A DNA stretch of 64,000 nt from CAZMGD01 sp964565705 (GTDB lineage: Bacteria > Actinomycetota > Acidimicrobiia > Acidimicrobiales > Ilumatobacteraceae). The position numbers and the translations under genes are program-made. Position 1 is the first letter of the stretch; every line of letters begins with the position of its first letter. Where the stretch lies: positions 1 to 64,000 of the forward strand of contig CAZMGD010000005.1 in the NCBI GenBank assembly GCA_964565705.1, in the 5' to 3' direction. Under the pieces are notes generated by a model, which saw nothing but the letters and a program-made list of their open reading frames with translations, did not search any database and had not been told where the DNA came from. Below, piece after piece: positions 1 through 9,465 of the stretch.

Positions 1-938
1 TCGGCGAGGCCGACACCGTGCGCGATACGGGTGACGTTGCGGCGGACCAGCCGTCGCCACCCCCGCCGTTCCACCCGCCCGACCCGCCACCAGAAGCGGT
101 CGGTCGCCCAGTCGATCGCCCGCGCGGACGCAGAGACCGCGCTCATCAGCTGATCGCTGTCCTCGAACCCGGCCTCCTCGGCGACCTGTGCCTGGTCCTG
201 GAGCACGAGCACGTTCGACGTGCGGCCGGTCGCCCGGTGCAGCTCGGCGCGCACGCCGGTCAGCACCCGCTGGTGGGGTACGAGCGCCTTGACCGGCCGC
301 TCGAGCGCGTCGTGGATCGCGGTCGCCTCGGTTGCCAGCGCCCAGTGCACCGACTGCACGTCACGGATGCCGCCGCGGCCGTCCTTGAGGTCCGGCTCGA
401 GCAGGTACGCCACCTCGCCGGCGGCCACGTGTCGCTGCTCGATGTCGAGGCGCAGCGTGTGCAACCAGTGCCGGGAGCGGCGCCGCCACTGTGCCCGAGC
501 CGCGGCCTGGAGCTCCTCCGCGGCCGATTCGCTGCCGGCGAGGCGCCGAACCTGGAGCATCGCGGTCGCCGCGGTCAGGTCGTCGTGGGCGAGGTCCATC
601 GCGCTCTGCAGGTGGTGCACCCCGGGACTGAGCTTCATCCCGGCGTCCCACGACGGGTACCACAGCAGCCGGGCGACGTCGTCGACCTGCGCCTCTGGCG
701 CACCTTTCGGGTGGAGCAGCATGACGTCGACGTCGCTCCCCGGGCACAGGCCAGCGTGCGCGTAGCCGCCCGTCGCGATGAGCGCCCAGCGATCGGGCAG
801 CAGCGTCGCCAGGCCGGCGAACCAGCGGTCCACGTCACGCGAGAGCACCCGCGTCAGCTCCGTCCCGCGCAGGTCGGAGCGCGCGAGCGTGGCCGCCCGC
901 GCCGTCCGGAACGTCTCGGGGCTCACCGTGGCGGTCAC
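1..938 (-). CDS. glnD: [Protein-PII] uridylyltransferase GlnD, N-terminal part (runs off the window)
   Basis: The frame is open to the window edge and gives the first 312 residues of GlnD, the bifunctional enzyme that modifies PII signal proteins in response to glutamine (family knowledge). The nucleotidyltransferase signature is visible: GG at residues 57-58 followed by GSDVD at 67-71, whose aspartates bind metal. A second GlnD-typical segment, LKDGRGGIRDVQ, lies near residues 183-194. The HD and ACT domains would lie outside the window. The GTG start overlaps the stop of the upstream winged-helix gene in a GTGA junction, so the two are probably co-translated. No PII or ammonium transporter gene is in view. 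Assignment is firm from the two motifs; the activity of the full protein cannot be judged here. Confidence 0.85.
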   Translation of the reverse strand, partial: MTATVSPETFRTARAATLARSDLRGTELTRVLSRDVDRWFAGLATLLPDRWALIATGGYAHAGLCPGSDVDVMLLHPKGAPEAQVDDVARLLWYPSWDAGMKLSPGVHHLQSAMDLAHDDLTAATAMLQVRRLAGSESAAEELQAAARAQWRRRSRHWLHTLRLDIEQRHVAAGEVAYLLEPDLKDGRGGIRDVQSVHWALATEATAIHDALERPVKALVPHQRVLTGVRAELHRATGRTSNVLVLQDQAQVAEEAGFEDSDQLMSAVSASARAIDWATDRFWWRVGRVERRGWRRLVRRNVTRIAHGVGLA

Positions 939-1363
939 GAGGCGAGGTCGTCCTCGGCGAGGAACGCCGCAGCAGCATCCGCGAACTCCGGCCGCAGCAT
1001 CCACCCTCGCCGGCGGACGGTGACCAGCGCGTCGGCGCCGATCACCTGGCGCACCCGCACCAGCAGAGAGTCACACCGCCGCTCGTGGAGGTCGCCGAGC
1101 CCGCACCGTCGAGCGAGCTCCTGTCGGCTGAGCACCCGGCCGCGGTGCTCGACGAGCTCGCGCAGGATCGCCCGCTCCTGCGCCCCGAGTGCGCCGGTCA
1201 CGCCGTGGGGGGTCGCAGCGGTGAACGACCCGGATGCGCAGGAGCGGAGGGGATCACCCGCCCGACCGTACGGCGGGTGCGTTTCACTGCCATGGGCACA
1301 CTGTGAACGGCGTGTGAAACGGGCCGCGAACGTGCGCCGCGGCCCTCGCGCCCTGCGTGACAT
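935..1363 (-). CDS. Winged-helix DNA-binding protein (OmpR/Trans_reg_C type), no receiver domain
   Basis: The product matches the C-terminal DNA-binding domain of OmpR-type regulators: LGAQERAILRELVEHRGRVL resembles the usual start of that fold (compare LTxxExxLLxxLxxxxGxVV), then a recognition-helix region around RRCDSLLVRVRQVIG and a wing at VTVRRRGWMLRP. There is no phospho-acceptor receiver domain. Only two starts are available: ATG at 1363 (142 residues, with a basic low-complexity leader) or GTG at 1201 (88 residues, which would lose the first strand). The stop overlaps the glnD start by 4 bp, suggesting a role in nitrogen or PII signalling, but this is inference. The 5' end of the longer form overlaps a candidate operator at 1303-1318. 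Confidence 0.6.
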   Translation of the reverse strand: MSRRARGPRRTFAARFTRRSQCAHGSETHPPYGRAGDPLRSCASGSFTAATPHGVTGALGAQERAILRELVEHRGRVLSRQELARRCGLGDLHERRCDSLLVRVRQVIGADALVTVRRRGWMLRPEFADAAAAFLAEDDLAS

Positions 1364-1401
1364 GATGGGCCATCCTCGCGACCGTTCACAGACCTGTCAC
1401 A
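1303..1401. promoter_or_regulatory. Two 11-bp-phased direct-repeat sites (PHO-box-like)
   Basis: Upstream of the ATP-grasp/alpha-E genes, GTGAA occurs at 1303 and 1314, and TCACA occurs at 1386 and 1397. Both pairs have an exact 11-bp period, the spacing used by OmpR/PhoB-family regulators. Read on the appropriate strand, both sites contain GTTCACAG, close to the GTTCACC core of the Streptomyces PHO box. A further GTTTCAC lies at 1281-1287 in inverted orientation to the first site. The regulator is unknown; the winged-helix protein next door is one candidate. Confidence 0.4.
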
Positions 1402-1444
1402 TGCAACGAACACGCTGGTCACCAGCGGACGGAAACCTGACGCA

Positions 1445-2929
1445 GTGACGATGGCAGAGCTACGCACCGACGGTGAGACCTGGGACGAGCTACTGGACGG
1501 CGACGGGAACCCGCGCCCGGGCTCGACCGCGCTGGTGGATCTGCTGGAGGGGCTCGGGCTCTCCGAGATCCAGGAGCGTCAAGACCTCGCCGAGATCGAC
1601 ATCCTGTCGTCGGGCATCACGTTCGCGGTCTACGGCGACGGGCGCGGCGTCGACCGGGCCTGGCCGTTCGACGTGATCCCACGCGTGATCGCGGCGAGCG
1701 AGTGGCGGCGCGTCGAGCGCGGGCTCAAGCAGCGGTTGCGGGCGCTGAACATGTTCATCGACGATCTCTACAACGACCAGCAGGTCATCGCCGACGGCGT
1801 GTTCCCCGCCGAGCTGCTCGAGGATTCGGTGAACTTCCGGCCGGAGTGCCGAGGCATCCGTCCACCCCATGGCGTGTGGGCCCACATCTCGGGCAGCGAC
1901 CTCGTGCGCGACAGCGACGGCGAGATCTACGTGCTCGAGGACAACCTGCGCGTGCCGTCCGGCGTCAGCTACATGCTCGAGAACCGGGCCGTGAGCAAGC
2001 GGGCGTTCGCGGATCTGTTCACCCGCCAGAGCATCCTGCCCGTCGATGCCTACACCGATCGCCTCAACGAGATGCTCGGATCGATCGCGCCCGCTGGTAT
2101 CGGCTGGCCGACGATCGCAGTCCTGACGCCGGGCATCTTCAACTCCGCGTACTTCGAGCACTCGTTCCTCGCCCAACGGCTCGGCGCGGTGCTCGTCGAG
2201 GGCCGAGACCTGATGGTCGACGACGACGACTGCGTGTACATGCGCACGATCGACGGGCACGAGCGCGTGCACGTGATCTACCGGCGCGTCGACGACATGT
2301 TCATCGACCCGGAGGCGTTCCGGGAGGATTCGATGATCGGCGTGCCGGGGCTCATGCGGGCGTGGCGGGCCGGCAACGTCGGCATCGCGAACGCGCCCGG
2401 TTCCGGAGTCGCCGACGACAAGGTCGTGTACGCCTGGGTGCCCGACGTCATCCGCTACTACCTCGGCGAGGATCCGATCGTGCCGAACGTGCCGACGTAC
2501 CGGTGCATGTACGAGCACGAACGGCGCGAGGTGATCGACAACATCGGCGACATGGTCGTCAAGCCGGCGAACGAGAGCGGTGGGTACGGTCTCGTCATCG
2601 GGAACCGGGCGACGCGCACCGAGCTCGACGAGACGGTGGCTCGCATCGAAGCGGATCCGCGGAACTGGGTGGCACAGCCGACGCTCAACCTGTCGACCGT
2701 GCCGACGCTGTGCGACGGCAAGATCGAGGCCCGCCACGTCGACCTGCGTCCGTTCATCCTGTCCGGTGCGACGACGTACGTCACGGCAGGCGGCCTGACC
2801 CGGGTGGCGCTGCGCAAGGGCTCGCTGGTCGTGAACTCGTCGCAGGGCGGCGGCAGCAAGGACACGTGGATCGTGGAGGACGAGCCGGCCTCGATGTCGC
2901 ACTGGCAGTCGCAGAGCGGAGCGGTGTGA
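1445..2929 (+). CDS. Circularly permuted ATP-grasp protein (CP_ATPgrasp_2, DUF404/407)
   Basis: The 494-residue protein matches the circularly permuted type 2 ATP-grasp family: a conserved start (LVDLLEGLGLSEIQERQ), RGVDRAWPFDVIPRVI near residue 65, a central block with the family-typical VLEDNLRVPSGVSYMLENR, then VVKPANESGGYGLVIGN, and a C-terminal LRPFILSG. Family members are predicted ATP-dependent carboxylate-amine ligases whose substrate is not known. GTG 1445 and ATG 1451 are both possible starts. The stop overlaps the next gene's start (GTGA), the usual pairing with an alpha-E protein. The transglutaminase and second-copy genes that often accompany this pair are absent, so this is a minimal version of the module. 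Family call is firm, function open. Confidence 0.85.
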   Translation: MTMAELRTDGETWDELLDGDGNPRPGSTALVDLLEGLGLSEIQERQDLAEIDILSSGITFAVYGDGRGVDRAWPFDVIPRVIAASEWRRVERGLKQRLRALNMFIDDLYNDQQVIADGVFPAELLEDSVNFRPECRGIRPPHGVWAHISGSDLVRDSDGEIYVLEDNLRVPSGVSYMLENRAVSKRAFADLFTRQSILPVDAYTDRLNEMLGSIAPAGIGWPTIAVLTPGIFNSAYFEHSFLAQRLGAVLVEGRDLMVDDDDCVYMRTIDGHERVHVIYRRVDDMFIDPEAFREDSMIGVPGLMRAWRAGNVGIANAPGSGVADDKVVYAWVPDVIRYYLGEDPIVPNVPTYRCMYEHERREVIDNIGDMVVKPANESGGYGLVIGNRATRTELDETVARIEADPRNWVAQPTLNLSTVPTLCDGKIEARHVDLRPFILSGATTYVTAGGLTRVALRKGSLVVNSSQGGGSKDTWIVEDEPASMSHWQSQSGAV

Positions 2930-3888
2930 CCCGACTGCTCGCCCGGGTCGCCGAGCACCTCTACTGGGCCTCGCGCTACCTCGAACGATCAGAGGACACG
3001 GCGCGCGTCGTCCGCTCGTTCACGGACGCGATGGCCGACATGCCGACATCGGTCGCGCTCACGTGGGAGCCGCTGCTCGCGATCGCCGGCAGCCGGGAGC
3101 TGTTCGACGAGGGGCACGTCCGTGCGGAGGAGGCCGACGTCGTGCGGTTCCTCGTCGCCGACCTCGCCAACCCGGGCAGCGTGACGTCGAGCGTGTGCTC
3201 GGCCCGCGACGGCCTGCGCAGCACGCGCGAGGTGATCCCCGTCGACGCGTGGCACACGGTCAACGACCTGTTCCTGTACGTGACGAGCCATCGCGAGAGC
3301 GGTGTCGACCGCCGGACCCGCAACCGGTTCCTGGATCGGGTGGTCGACGAGAATCGCCGGCTGGACGGCGTGGTGTCCTCGGCGATGGTTCGCGACGACG
3401 CCCACGCGTTCTGGCGGCTCGGACAGTGGCTGGAGCGGGCGGACATGACCACGCGGGTGTTGGGCGTGCGCGCCGCCGCGCTGCTCGACCAATCCGACGA
3501 CGAGCACGGGCCCGTGCTGTGGATGGGCGTGCTGCGCAGCCTGTCGGCGATGCAGATGTACCAACGCACGGTGCGCGGGCCGATCGAGGGCGGCGCGGCC
3601 GTGCGCTTCGCGCTGTTCGACACGCACTTCCCGCGGTCCGTCGCGTTCTGCCTGGACCGGGCGCGCAAGTCGCTGAAGTACCTCCCCAAGTCCGACGAAG
3701 CACTCGAGGAGCTGGTCGCGGCGAGCGACGTGCTGCACCGGTTGCCATCGGGCGTCTCCGAGCCCGGCATCACGGCGGAGACGCCGCCGGTGATCCTCGG
3801 CCGCGAACTCGACCGGGCGATGGATGAGATCCAGATCGCGCTCGCCAGCGTGCACGACGCGATCGCCGAGACGTACTTCTCTGGTTGA
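2926..3888 (+). CDS. Alpha-E domain protein (DUF403)
   Basis: This is a 320-residue, largely alpha-helical protein starting at a GTG that overlaps the preceding stop by 4 bp. It carries the family hallmarks LLARVAEHLYWASRYLERSE at the N-terminus and the internal FWRLGQWLERADMTTRVL near residue 165, with a C-terminal helical segment ending in AIAETYF. Alpha-E proteins are nearly always encoded beside circularly permuted ATP-grasp proteins and are thought to work with them in making or attaching an unknown peptide-like product (family knowledge). Translational coupling with the ATP-grasp gene supports a two-component complex. It is followed by a convergent MFS gene after 56 bp. Confidence 0.85.
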   Translation: MTRLLARVAEHLYWASRYLERSEDTARVVRSFTDAMADMPTSVALTWEPLLAIAGSRELFDEGHVRAEEADVVRFLVADLANPGSVTSSVCSARDGLRSTREVIPVDAWHTVNDLFLYVTSHRESGVDRRTRNRFLDRVVDENRRLDGVVSSAMVRDDAHAFWRLGQWLERADMTTRVLGVRAAALLDQSDDEHGPVLWMGVLRSLSAMQMYQRTVRGPIEGGAAVRFALFDTHFPRSVAFCLDRARKSLKYLPKSDEALEELVAASDVLHRLPSGVSEPGITAETPPVILGRELDRAMDEIQIALASVHDAIAETYFSG

Positions 3889-3944
3889 CGAGCGCCGCCG
3901 GTGGCGCTGGTTCGTGTGGACCCGGGGGCGGCGCTCGCCGCGAG

Positions 3945-5468
3945 TCAGTGCGTCGACGCGTCGGTGGGGCCCATCGCCGAGTCGGTGCGCAGCGGCCGCT
4001 CCGGCAGCAGGAACGCGAGCACGGCGGCCGCGGCGACGACGGGCACGCCCCACATGAACACGGTCGTGATCGCGTGGGTCAGCCCGTCCAGCGCTTCGGC
4101 CTGCTGCTCCGGTGGGAGGTTGTGGATCTCGCGTGGCGCCTGCACGAGCTCGCGAGGCACGTTCTCATCGAGCTCGTTCGTGAACAGCGCCCCGAACACG
4201 GCGAGGCCCACTGCACCGCCGAGCGTGCGCATGAACATGATCAACGAGGACGCGACGCCCATGTCGCGATGCTCCACCGCGTTCTGCACCGCGAGCGTCA
4301 GCGGCGGCGTCGTCGTGCCGATCGACATGCCGAACAGCAGCATCGCCGGCAGCGCGAGCGCGAGCCACTTCGTGCTGCCCTGCAGCGGCACGAACATCGC
4401 GGTCGAGATCGTGAGCCCGATCGAGCCCACGATCGGCCAGATCTTGTAGCGGCCGGTCTTCGCGATCTGGCGACCCGAGTAGGTCGCCGCGAACGACACA
4501 CCGATCGCCATCGGCACGAGCAGCAGTCCCGAGTTCGTCGGCGACACACCGGTCACTCCCTGGAGGAACAACGGGAGGAACACGTTGCAGCCGTACATCA
4601 CCGCGCTCGCGAGCACCGCCATCGGTACCGCGATGTAGACGACGTCGATGCTGAACAGGTGCAGCGGCACGATCGGCTCCGGCGCGCGGGCCTCCCACCA
4701 CAGGAACACGCCGGTGAACAGGATCGTGATCAGCGCGCACAGTGCGGCTTCGGCGGACAGCCAGCCGTAGCTCTCGCCGATCCACGACACCAGCAGCAGC
4801 AGCGCGGTGATCGCGCCGACGAGCGTGAACGAACCGAGGTAGTCCACCTTCGCGTTCCGTCGGGCGAACGGCAGGTCGAGCGCCTTGTGGCACACCAGCA
4901 GCGCGGCGACGCCGAGCGGCACGTTCACGTAGAAGATCCAGCGCCAGCTGAGGTGGTCCACGAAGAACCCGCCGAGCAGTGGGCCGATCACGCTCGCGGC
5001 CGTGAACACACCGGTCAGCAGACCGACGTAACGGCCGCGCTCGCGGGGAGGCACGGCGTCGCCGATGATCGCGAACGTCAATGCGAGCAGGCCGCCTCCG
5101 CCGATGCCCTGGAGCCCGCGGGCGATGATCAACTGTGGCATCGACCGGGCCGCGCCGCACAGTGCGGACGCGACGACGAACGACACGATCGCGATCTCGA
5201 ACAGCAGACGGCGCCCGTACAGGTCGCTCAGCTTCCCGAACAGCGGCGTCGCCGCGGTCGACGTCAGCAGGTACGCCGTGCCGACCCACGTGTAGTGGTT
5301 CAGCCCACCGAGGTCGCCGACGATCGTCGACAGCGCGGTGTTGACGATCGTGCCGTCGAGCGCCGACAGCGACACTCCGAGCAGCACACCTCCGAACAGC
5401 ACCTTCAGCTGCCGCGGGGACACGCCCGCGTACGGCGGCGTCGCGATCGATTCGGAGGTCGTCGTCAA
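3945..5468 (-). CDS. MFS multidrug exporter (DHA2/EmrB-QacA type)
   Basis: A 507-residue polytopic membrane protein with the DHA2 pattern. Motif A appears in GKLSDLYGRRLLFE after the second helix, the motif-C-like segment in GLLTGVFTAASVIGPLLGGF, and the N-terminal helix has LDGTIVNTALSTIVGDLGG, close to the drug:proton antiporters of the EmrB/QacA group. Hydrophobic segments fit 14 membrane spans. It is expected to export hydrophobic compounds using the proton gradient, but the substrate cannot be read from sequence. It is monocistronic and divergent from the alkylation-repair genes across a roughly 140-bp gap. There is no regulator beside it. Confidence 0.85.
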   Translation of the reverse strand: MTTTSESIATPPYAGVSPRQLKVLFGGVLLGVSLSALDGTIVNTALSTIVGDLGGLNHYTWVGTAYLLTSTAATPLFGKLSDLYGRRLLFEIAIVSFVVASALCGAARSMPQLIIARGLQGIGGGGLLALTFAIIGDAVPPRERGRYVGLLTGVFTAASVIGPLLGGFFVDHLSWRWIFYVNVPLGVAALLVCHKALDLPFARRNAKVDYLGSFTLVGAITALLLLVSWIGESYGWLSAEAALCALITILFTGVFLWWEARAPEPIVPLHLFSIDVVYIAVPMAVLASAVMYGCNVFLPLFLQGVTGVSPTNSGLLLVPMAIGVSFAATYSGRQIAKTGRYKIWPIVGSIGLTISTAMFVPLQGSTKWLALALPAMLLFGMSIGTTTPPLTLAVQNAVEHRDMGVASSLIMFMRTLGGAVGLAVFGALFTNELDENVPRELVQAPREIHNLPPEQQAEALDGLTHAITTVFMWGVPVVAAAAVLAFLLPERPLRTDSAMGPTDASTH

Positions 5469-5589
5469 TTCGGATACCTGTCCACGTCGGGCCGACGATG
5501 CGCCGCCCAGGTACTTGGTCCCTGCAATTATTCACCGCCGAGGCAGGACGCGCAGAGGGTCATGTCCGAAATCCGCCAGGATCCTGCCT

Positions 5590-5611
5590 GTGACGTGTGC
5601 ATGATGGACAC

Positions 5612-5616
<5 letters not shown>
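5590..5616. promoter_or_regulatory. Inverted repeat at the start of the Ada/AlkA gene
   Basis: Arms GTGACGTGT (5590-5598) and ACACGTGAC (5608-5616) are inverted with one mismatch and a 9-bp spacer. The repeat covers the first codons of the Ada-AlkA fusion, including both possible GTG starts. It may be an operator for self-regulation by the fusion's own AraC-type domain or a translation-limiting hairpin. No other support is visible. Confidence 0.3.
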
Positions 5617-7086
<1,470 letters not shown>

Positions 7087-7090
<4 letters not shown>

Positions 7091-7581
7091 CACTCGTCGC
7101 CCGCCACATCGACTCTCCGATCGGGACGCTCACCGTCGTCGTGTCCGACGACGGCGTGCGCGCGCTCCTGATGAGCACGGAGGCACCGGATCGCATCCGC
7201 CTCGGCGAACACGTCGAGCTCGGCGATCATCCCCTGCTCGACGCCGCAGCCGAGCAGCTCGGCGAGTACTTCGCTGGCGGCCGCCGCGAGTTCGACCTGC
7301 CGCTCGACCCGCGCGGCACGGACTTCCAGCTGCAGGCGTGGGGGGCGCTGCGCACGATCCCGTACGGCGAGACCGTCAGCTACGGCGAGCAGGCGCGGCG
7401 GCTCGGCGACGTGAACAAGGCGCGGGCGGTCGGTGCGGCGAACGGCAAGAACCCGATCAGCATCATCGTGCCCTGCCACCGGGTGATCGGTGCCGACGGC
7501 TCACTCACCGGCTTCGGTGGCGGCATCGACACCAAGGCCTGGCTCCTCGCCCACGAATCCAACGCGCCCGCCCTCTGGTGA
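7087..7581 (+). CDS. ogt: Methylated-DNA--protein-cysteine methyltransferase (Ogt)
   Basis: A 164-residue suicide methyltransferase that takes methyl groups from O6-methylguanine in DNA. The active-site signature IIVPCHRVIG is present, preceded by the DNA-binding helix segment PYGETVSYGEQARRLG and the AVGAANGKNP turn; the N-terminal ribonuclease-like fold is short but typical. The ATG overlaps the stop of the Ada-AlkA fusion (ATGA) and lies behind a strong GAGGAGG ribosome-binding site inside the upstream gene. Together the two genes rebuild the functions of E. coli Ada, AlkA and Ogt in one operon. It ends just before a large inverted repeat at 7587-7632. Confidence 0.95.
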
Positions 7582-7586
7582 GCGTT

Positions 7587-7632
7587 CACTGCCTCGCGTC
7601 AGTGTCGATGTCGACATCCACGTGAGGCAGTG
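7587..7632. terminator. Inverted repeat between convergent genes, probable bidirectional terminator
   Basis: CACTGCCTC (7587-7595) and GAGGCAGTG (7624-7632) are perfect 9-bp inverted arms. The 28-nt loop contains a further perfect 12-bp palindrome GATGTCGACATC (7607-7618). It lies directly after the ogt stop and before the end of the opposing gene. There is no U-tract on either strand, so it may act as a GC-rich stem terminator or transcript 3'-end stabiliser. Confidence 0.55.
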
Positions 7633-7636
7633 GCGG

Positions 7637-8245
7637 TCAGGTGCGGCGGGCGGCCTGGGCGCGGCGGGCGGCCTGTTCGGCCTGCTTGCGCTTTCGCTCG
7701 GCACGGCGGCGTTCGCGCACGGCTTCGCGCTCGGCCAGTTCCTCGGCGCTCGGCGTCTCGAGGCGGGGCACGATGTCGCGCTCCTCGGCCGGGGGCAGCG
7801 CGTAGGTCTCGTCGTGCTTGAGCAGGCGGATCAACGTCGGTGACGCCGGTGCTTCGCCGACGACGACGGACGCCATCATGAACTGCGCCAGGTGGAGGCC
7901 GTGGTGCTCGACGATCCCGGGTAGGACCTGTTTCAGCTGTTCCTCGTTGGGGTTGTCGGCGTGGTCGCCGAGCGCGGTGATGCACTCGGCGAGGCAGGCG
8001 TCGGTCAGCACGAGCCCGATCCGCTCGAGGTCGCCGTTGATCCGGCCTGCCTTGGCGGCGGCGCGCACGGCATCGACCTGGTCGCCGTCGGCGGCGCCCT
8101 CGTCGAAGCCGGCGACCTTGCCGAGAGCGGTCAGGTGATCCGCTGGCAATGCCTGGATCGCGGCGAGCAACTCGTCGTCGGCGAGGTTGGCCAGCGCTCG
8201 ATCGAGCAGTCCGAGTGCCGCGATCCGGGCCTTCACGTTCGTCAC
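7637..8245 (-). CDS. Hypothetical helical protein with basic C-terminal coiled coil
   Basis: I do not recognise this 202-residue protein. It is predicted mostly helical: an alanine/leucine-rich N-terminal half (LLDRALANLADDELLAAIQA), a middle region with HHGLHLAQFMMASVVVGEAP, and a C-terminal tail of alternating Arg/Lys/Glu/Ala residues (VRERRRAERKRKQAEQAARR) that looks like a charged coiled coil or nucleic-acid-binding tail. The GTG at 8245 is chosen because residues upstream in the same frame look non-coding and include a repeat-like segment shared with 16.98 kb. No signal peptide or membrane span is visible. It is monocistronic, convergent with ogt. Confidence 0.6.
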   Translation of the reverse strand: MTNVKARIAALGLLDRALANLADDELLAAIQALPADHLTALGKVAGFDEGAADGDQVDAVRAAAKAGRINGDLERIGLVLTDACLAECITALGDHADNPNEEQLKQVLPGIVEHHGLHLAQFMMASVVVGEAPASPTLIRLLKHDETYALPPAEERDIVPRLETPSAEELAEREAVRERRRAERKRKQAEQAARRAQAARRT

Positions 8246-8284
8246 GGCCGGACAGGCTAGAGGTGGTTGTAGGCGGTCCGGCAG

Positions 8285-8322
8285 GTCACCGACGCTTCGC
8301 GAGCGCAGCGAGCCAGCATTAC
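8285..8322. repeat. Dispersed repeat copy around GCTTCGCGAGCG (also at 16982-17011)
   Basis: The stretch GTCACCGACGCTTCGCGAGC followed by GCAGCGAG, between the hypothetical gene and hppD, closely matches 16982-17011 (GTCACCGAGGCTTCGCGAGC then GAAGCGAG). In the second copy GCTTCGC/GCGAAGC is a perfect inverted repeat. It looks like a small intergenic repeat family; function unknown. Confidence 0.5.
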
Positions 8323-9434
8323 AAGTTCCCTCGCGCGCCTTGGTCGCGCTCGATCGCTTCGAACAGGGCTTTGAAGTTGCCTTCGCCGAAGCCGGTGGCG
8401 CCGGCACGCTGGATGATCTCGAAGAACAGGGCCGGCCGGTCGGTGATCGTCTCGGTGAAGATCTGCAGCAGATAGCCCCGCTCGTCCTGGTCGGCGAGGA
8501 TGTTCAGGCGCTGCAGGTCGTCCCACGGCAGGTCGTGGCCGGCAAGGCGCTGCCTCGCGTCGTCGTAGTACGTGTCGGGCACCTGCATCAGCCGCACGCC
8601 GCGCTCGCGCAGCGCCGACACGGTGGTGACGATGTCGTGCGTGTGCAGCGCGATGTGCTGCACACCGGGTCCGTCGTAGTGCTCGATGTACTCCTGGATC
8701 TGGCTCTTGCGCAGGCCGTCGGCGGGTTCGTTGATCGGCATCACGATCTTGTTGCCGTCCCACACGACGGTGGAAACGAGCGCCGAGTACTCCGTTCGGA
8801 TCGCATCCGCGTCGAACTGCTGCAACGCACTGAAGCCCATGATCGACGAGTAGAAATCGACCCAGTGGCTGAGGCGGCCCTCCTGCACGTTGCCGACGAC
8901 GTGGTCGATGTGGGTCAGGCCGACCGGTGGCCCGACGGGCCGAGGTGGCAAGCGGTCGGTGGTGTAGCCCGGTTCGAGCACTCCCGATGCGTACCGGCTG
9001 CGGTCGACGAACGTGTGCACCGTCTCGCCATACGCGGCGACCTGGGCGAGGCGCAGCGTGCCGGTGTCGTCGGTCTCGTCCCACGGCTCGCGCACGGCGT
9101 CAGCGCCGCGGGCCACGGCGGCGTCGAACGTGGCGTCGACGTCATCCACGAGCCATGCCAGGTCGTGCACACCGTCGCCGTGGCGTCGAACGTGGTCGGC
9201 GATCGGTGAGCCGGCGTCGAGCGCCCCGGACACGACGAATCGGATCGAACCCTGTTCCAGCACGTAGCTCGCCTTCGACCGCATGCCGGTCTCGGCGCCG
9301 GCGAACGCTGTGCACTCGAACCCGAACGCGGACATCAAGAAGCCGGCGGTCGTGCGCGCGTTGCCGACCCAGAGCTCGATGCAGTCCCAGTCGATCAGGT
9401 GGCTGGCCGGAGTGGGCGCGAGCGTGTCGACCAT
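8319..9434 (-). CDS. hppD: 4-hydroxyphenylpyruvate dioxygenase
   Basis: A 371-residue non-haem iron dioxygenase that converts 4-hydroxyphenylpyruvate to homogentisate in tyrosine catabolism. It has the two-domain vicinal-oxygen-chelate layout: an N-terminal domain with IELWVGNARTTAGFLMSAFG and a C-terminal catalytic domain with the iron ligands in LTHIDHVVGN, GVQHIALHT and LLQIFTE (His, His, Glu). Length fits the family. The 3' end, RAGATGFGEGNFKALFEAIE, is the family C-terminal helix that closes the active site. Phenylalanine hydroxylase is encoded close by on the other strand, making a Phe to Tyr to homogentisate route likely. No homogentisate dioxygenase gene is in the window. Confidence 0.95.
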   Translation of the reverse strand: MVDTLAPTPASHLIDWDCIELWVGNARTTAGFLMSAFGFECTAFAGAETGMRSKASYVLEQGSIRFVVSGALDAGSPIADHVRRHGDGVHDLAWLVDDVDATFDAAVARGADAVREPWDETDDTGTLRLAQVAAYGETVHTFVDRSRYASGVLEPGYTTDRLPPRPVGPPVGLTHIDHVVGNVQEGRLSHWVDFYSSIMGFSALQQFDADAIRTEYSALVSTVVWDGNKIVMPINEPADGLRKSQIQEYIEHYDGPGVQHIALHTHDIVTTVSALRERGVRLMQVPDTYYDDARQRLAGHDLPWDDLQRLNILADQDERGYLLQIFTETITDRPALFFEIIQRAGATGFGEGNFKALFEAIERDQGARGNL

Positions 9435-9465
9435 GCGTCCATTGACGCACTCGGGCGGCGCGTGG

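Noticed and set aside
18..1448. Long plus-strand reading frame covering glnD and the winged-helix gene
   Set aside because: It has repetitive Arg/Pro/Ala-rich composition without domain motifs and is the antisense of glnD, whose minus-strand reading carries GGYARAG and GSDVD motifs.
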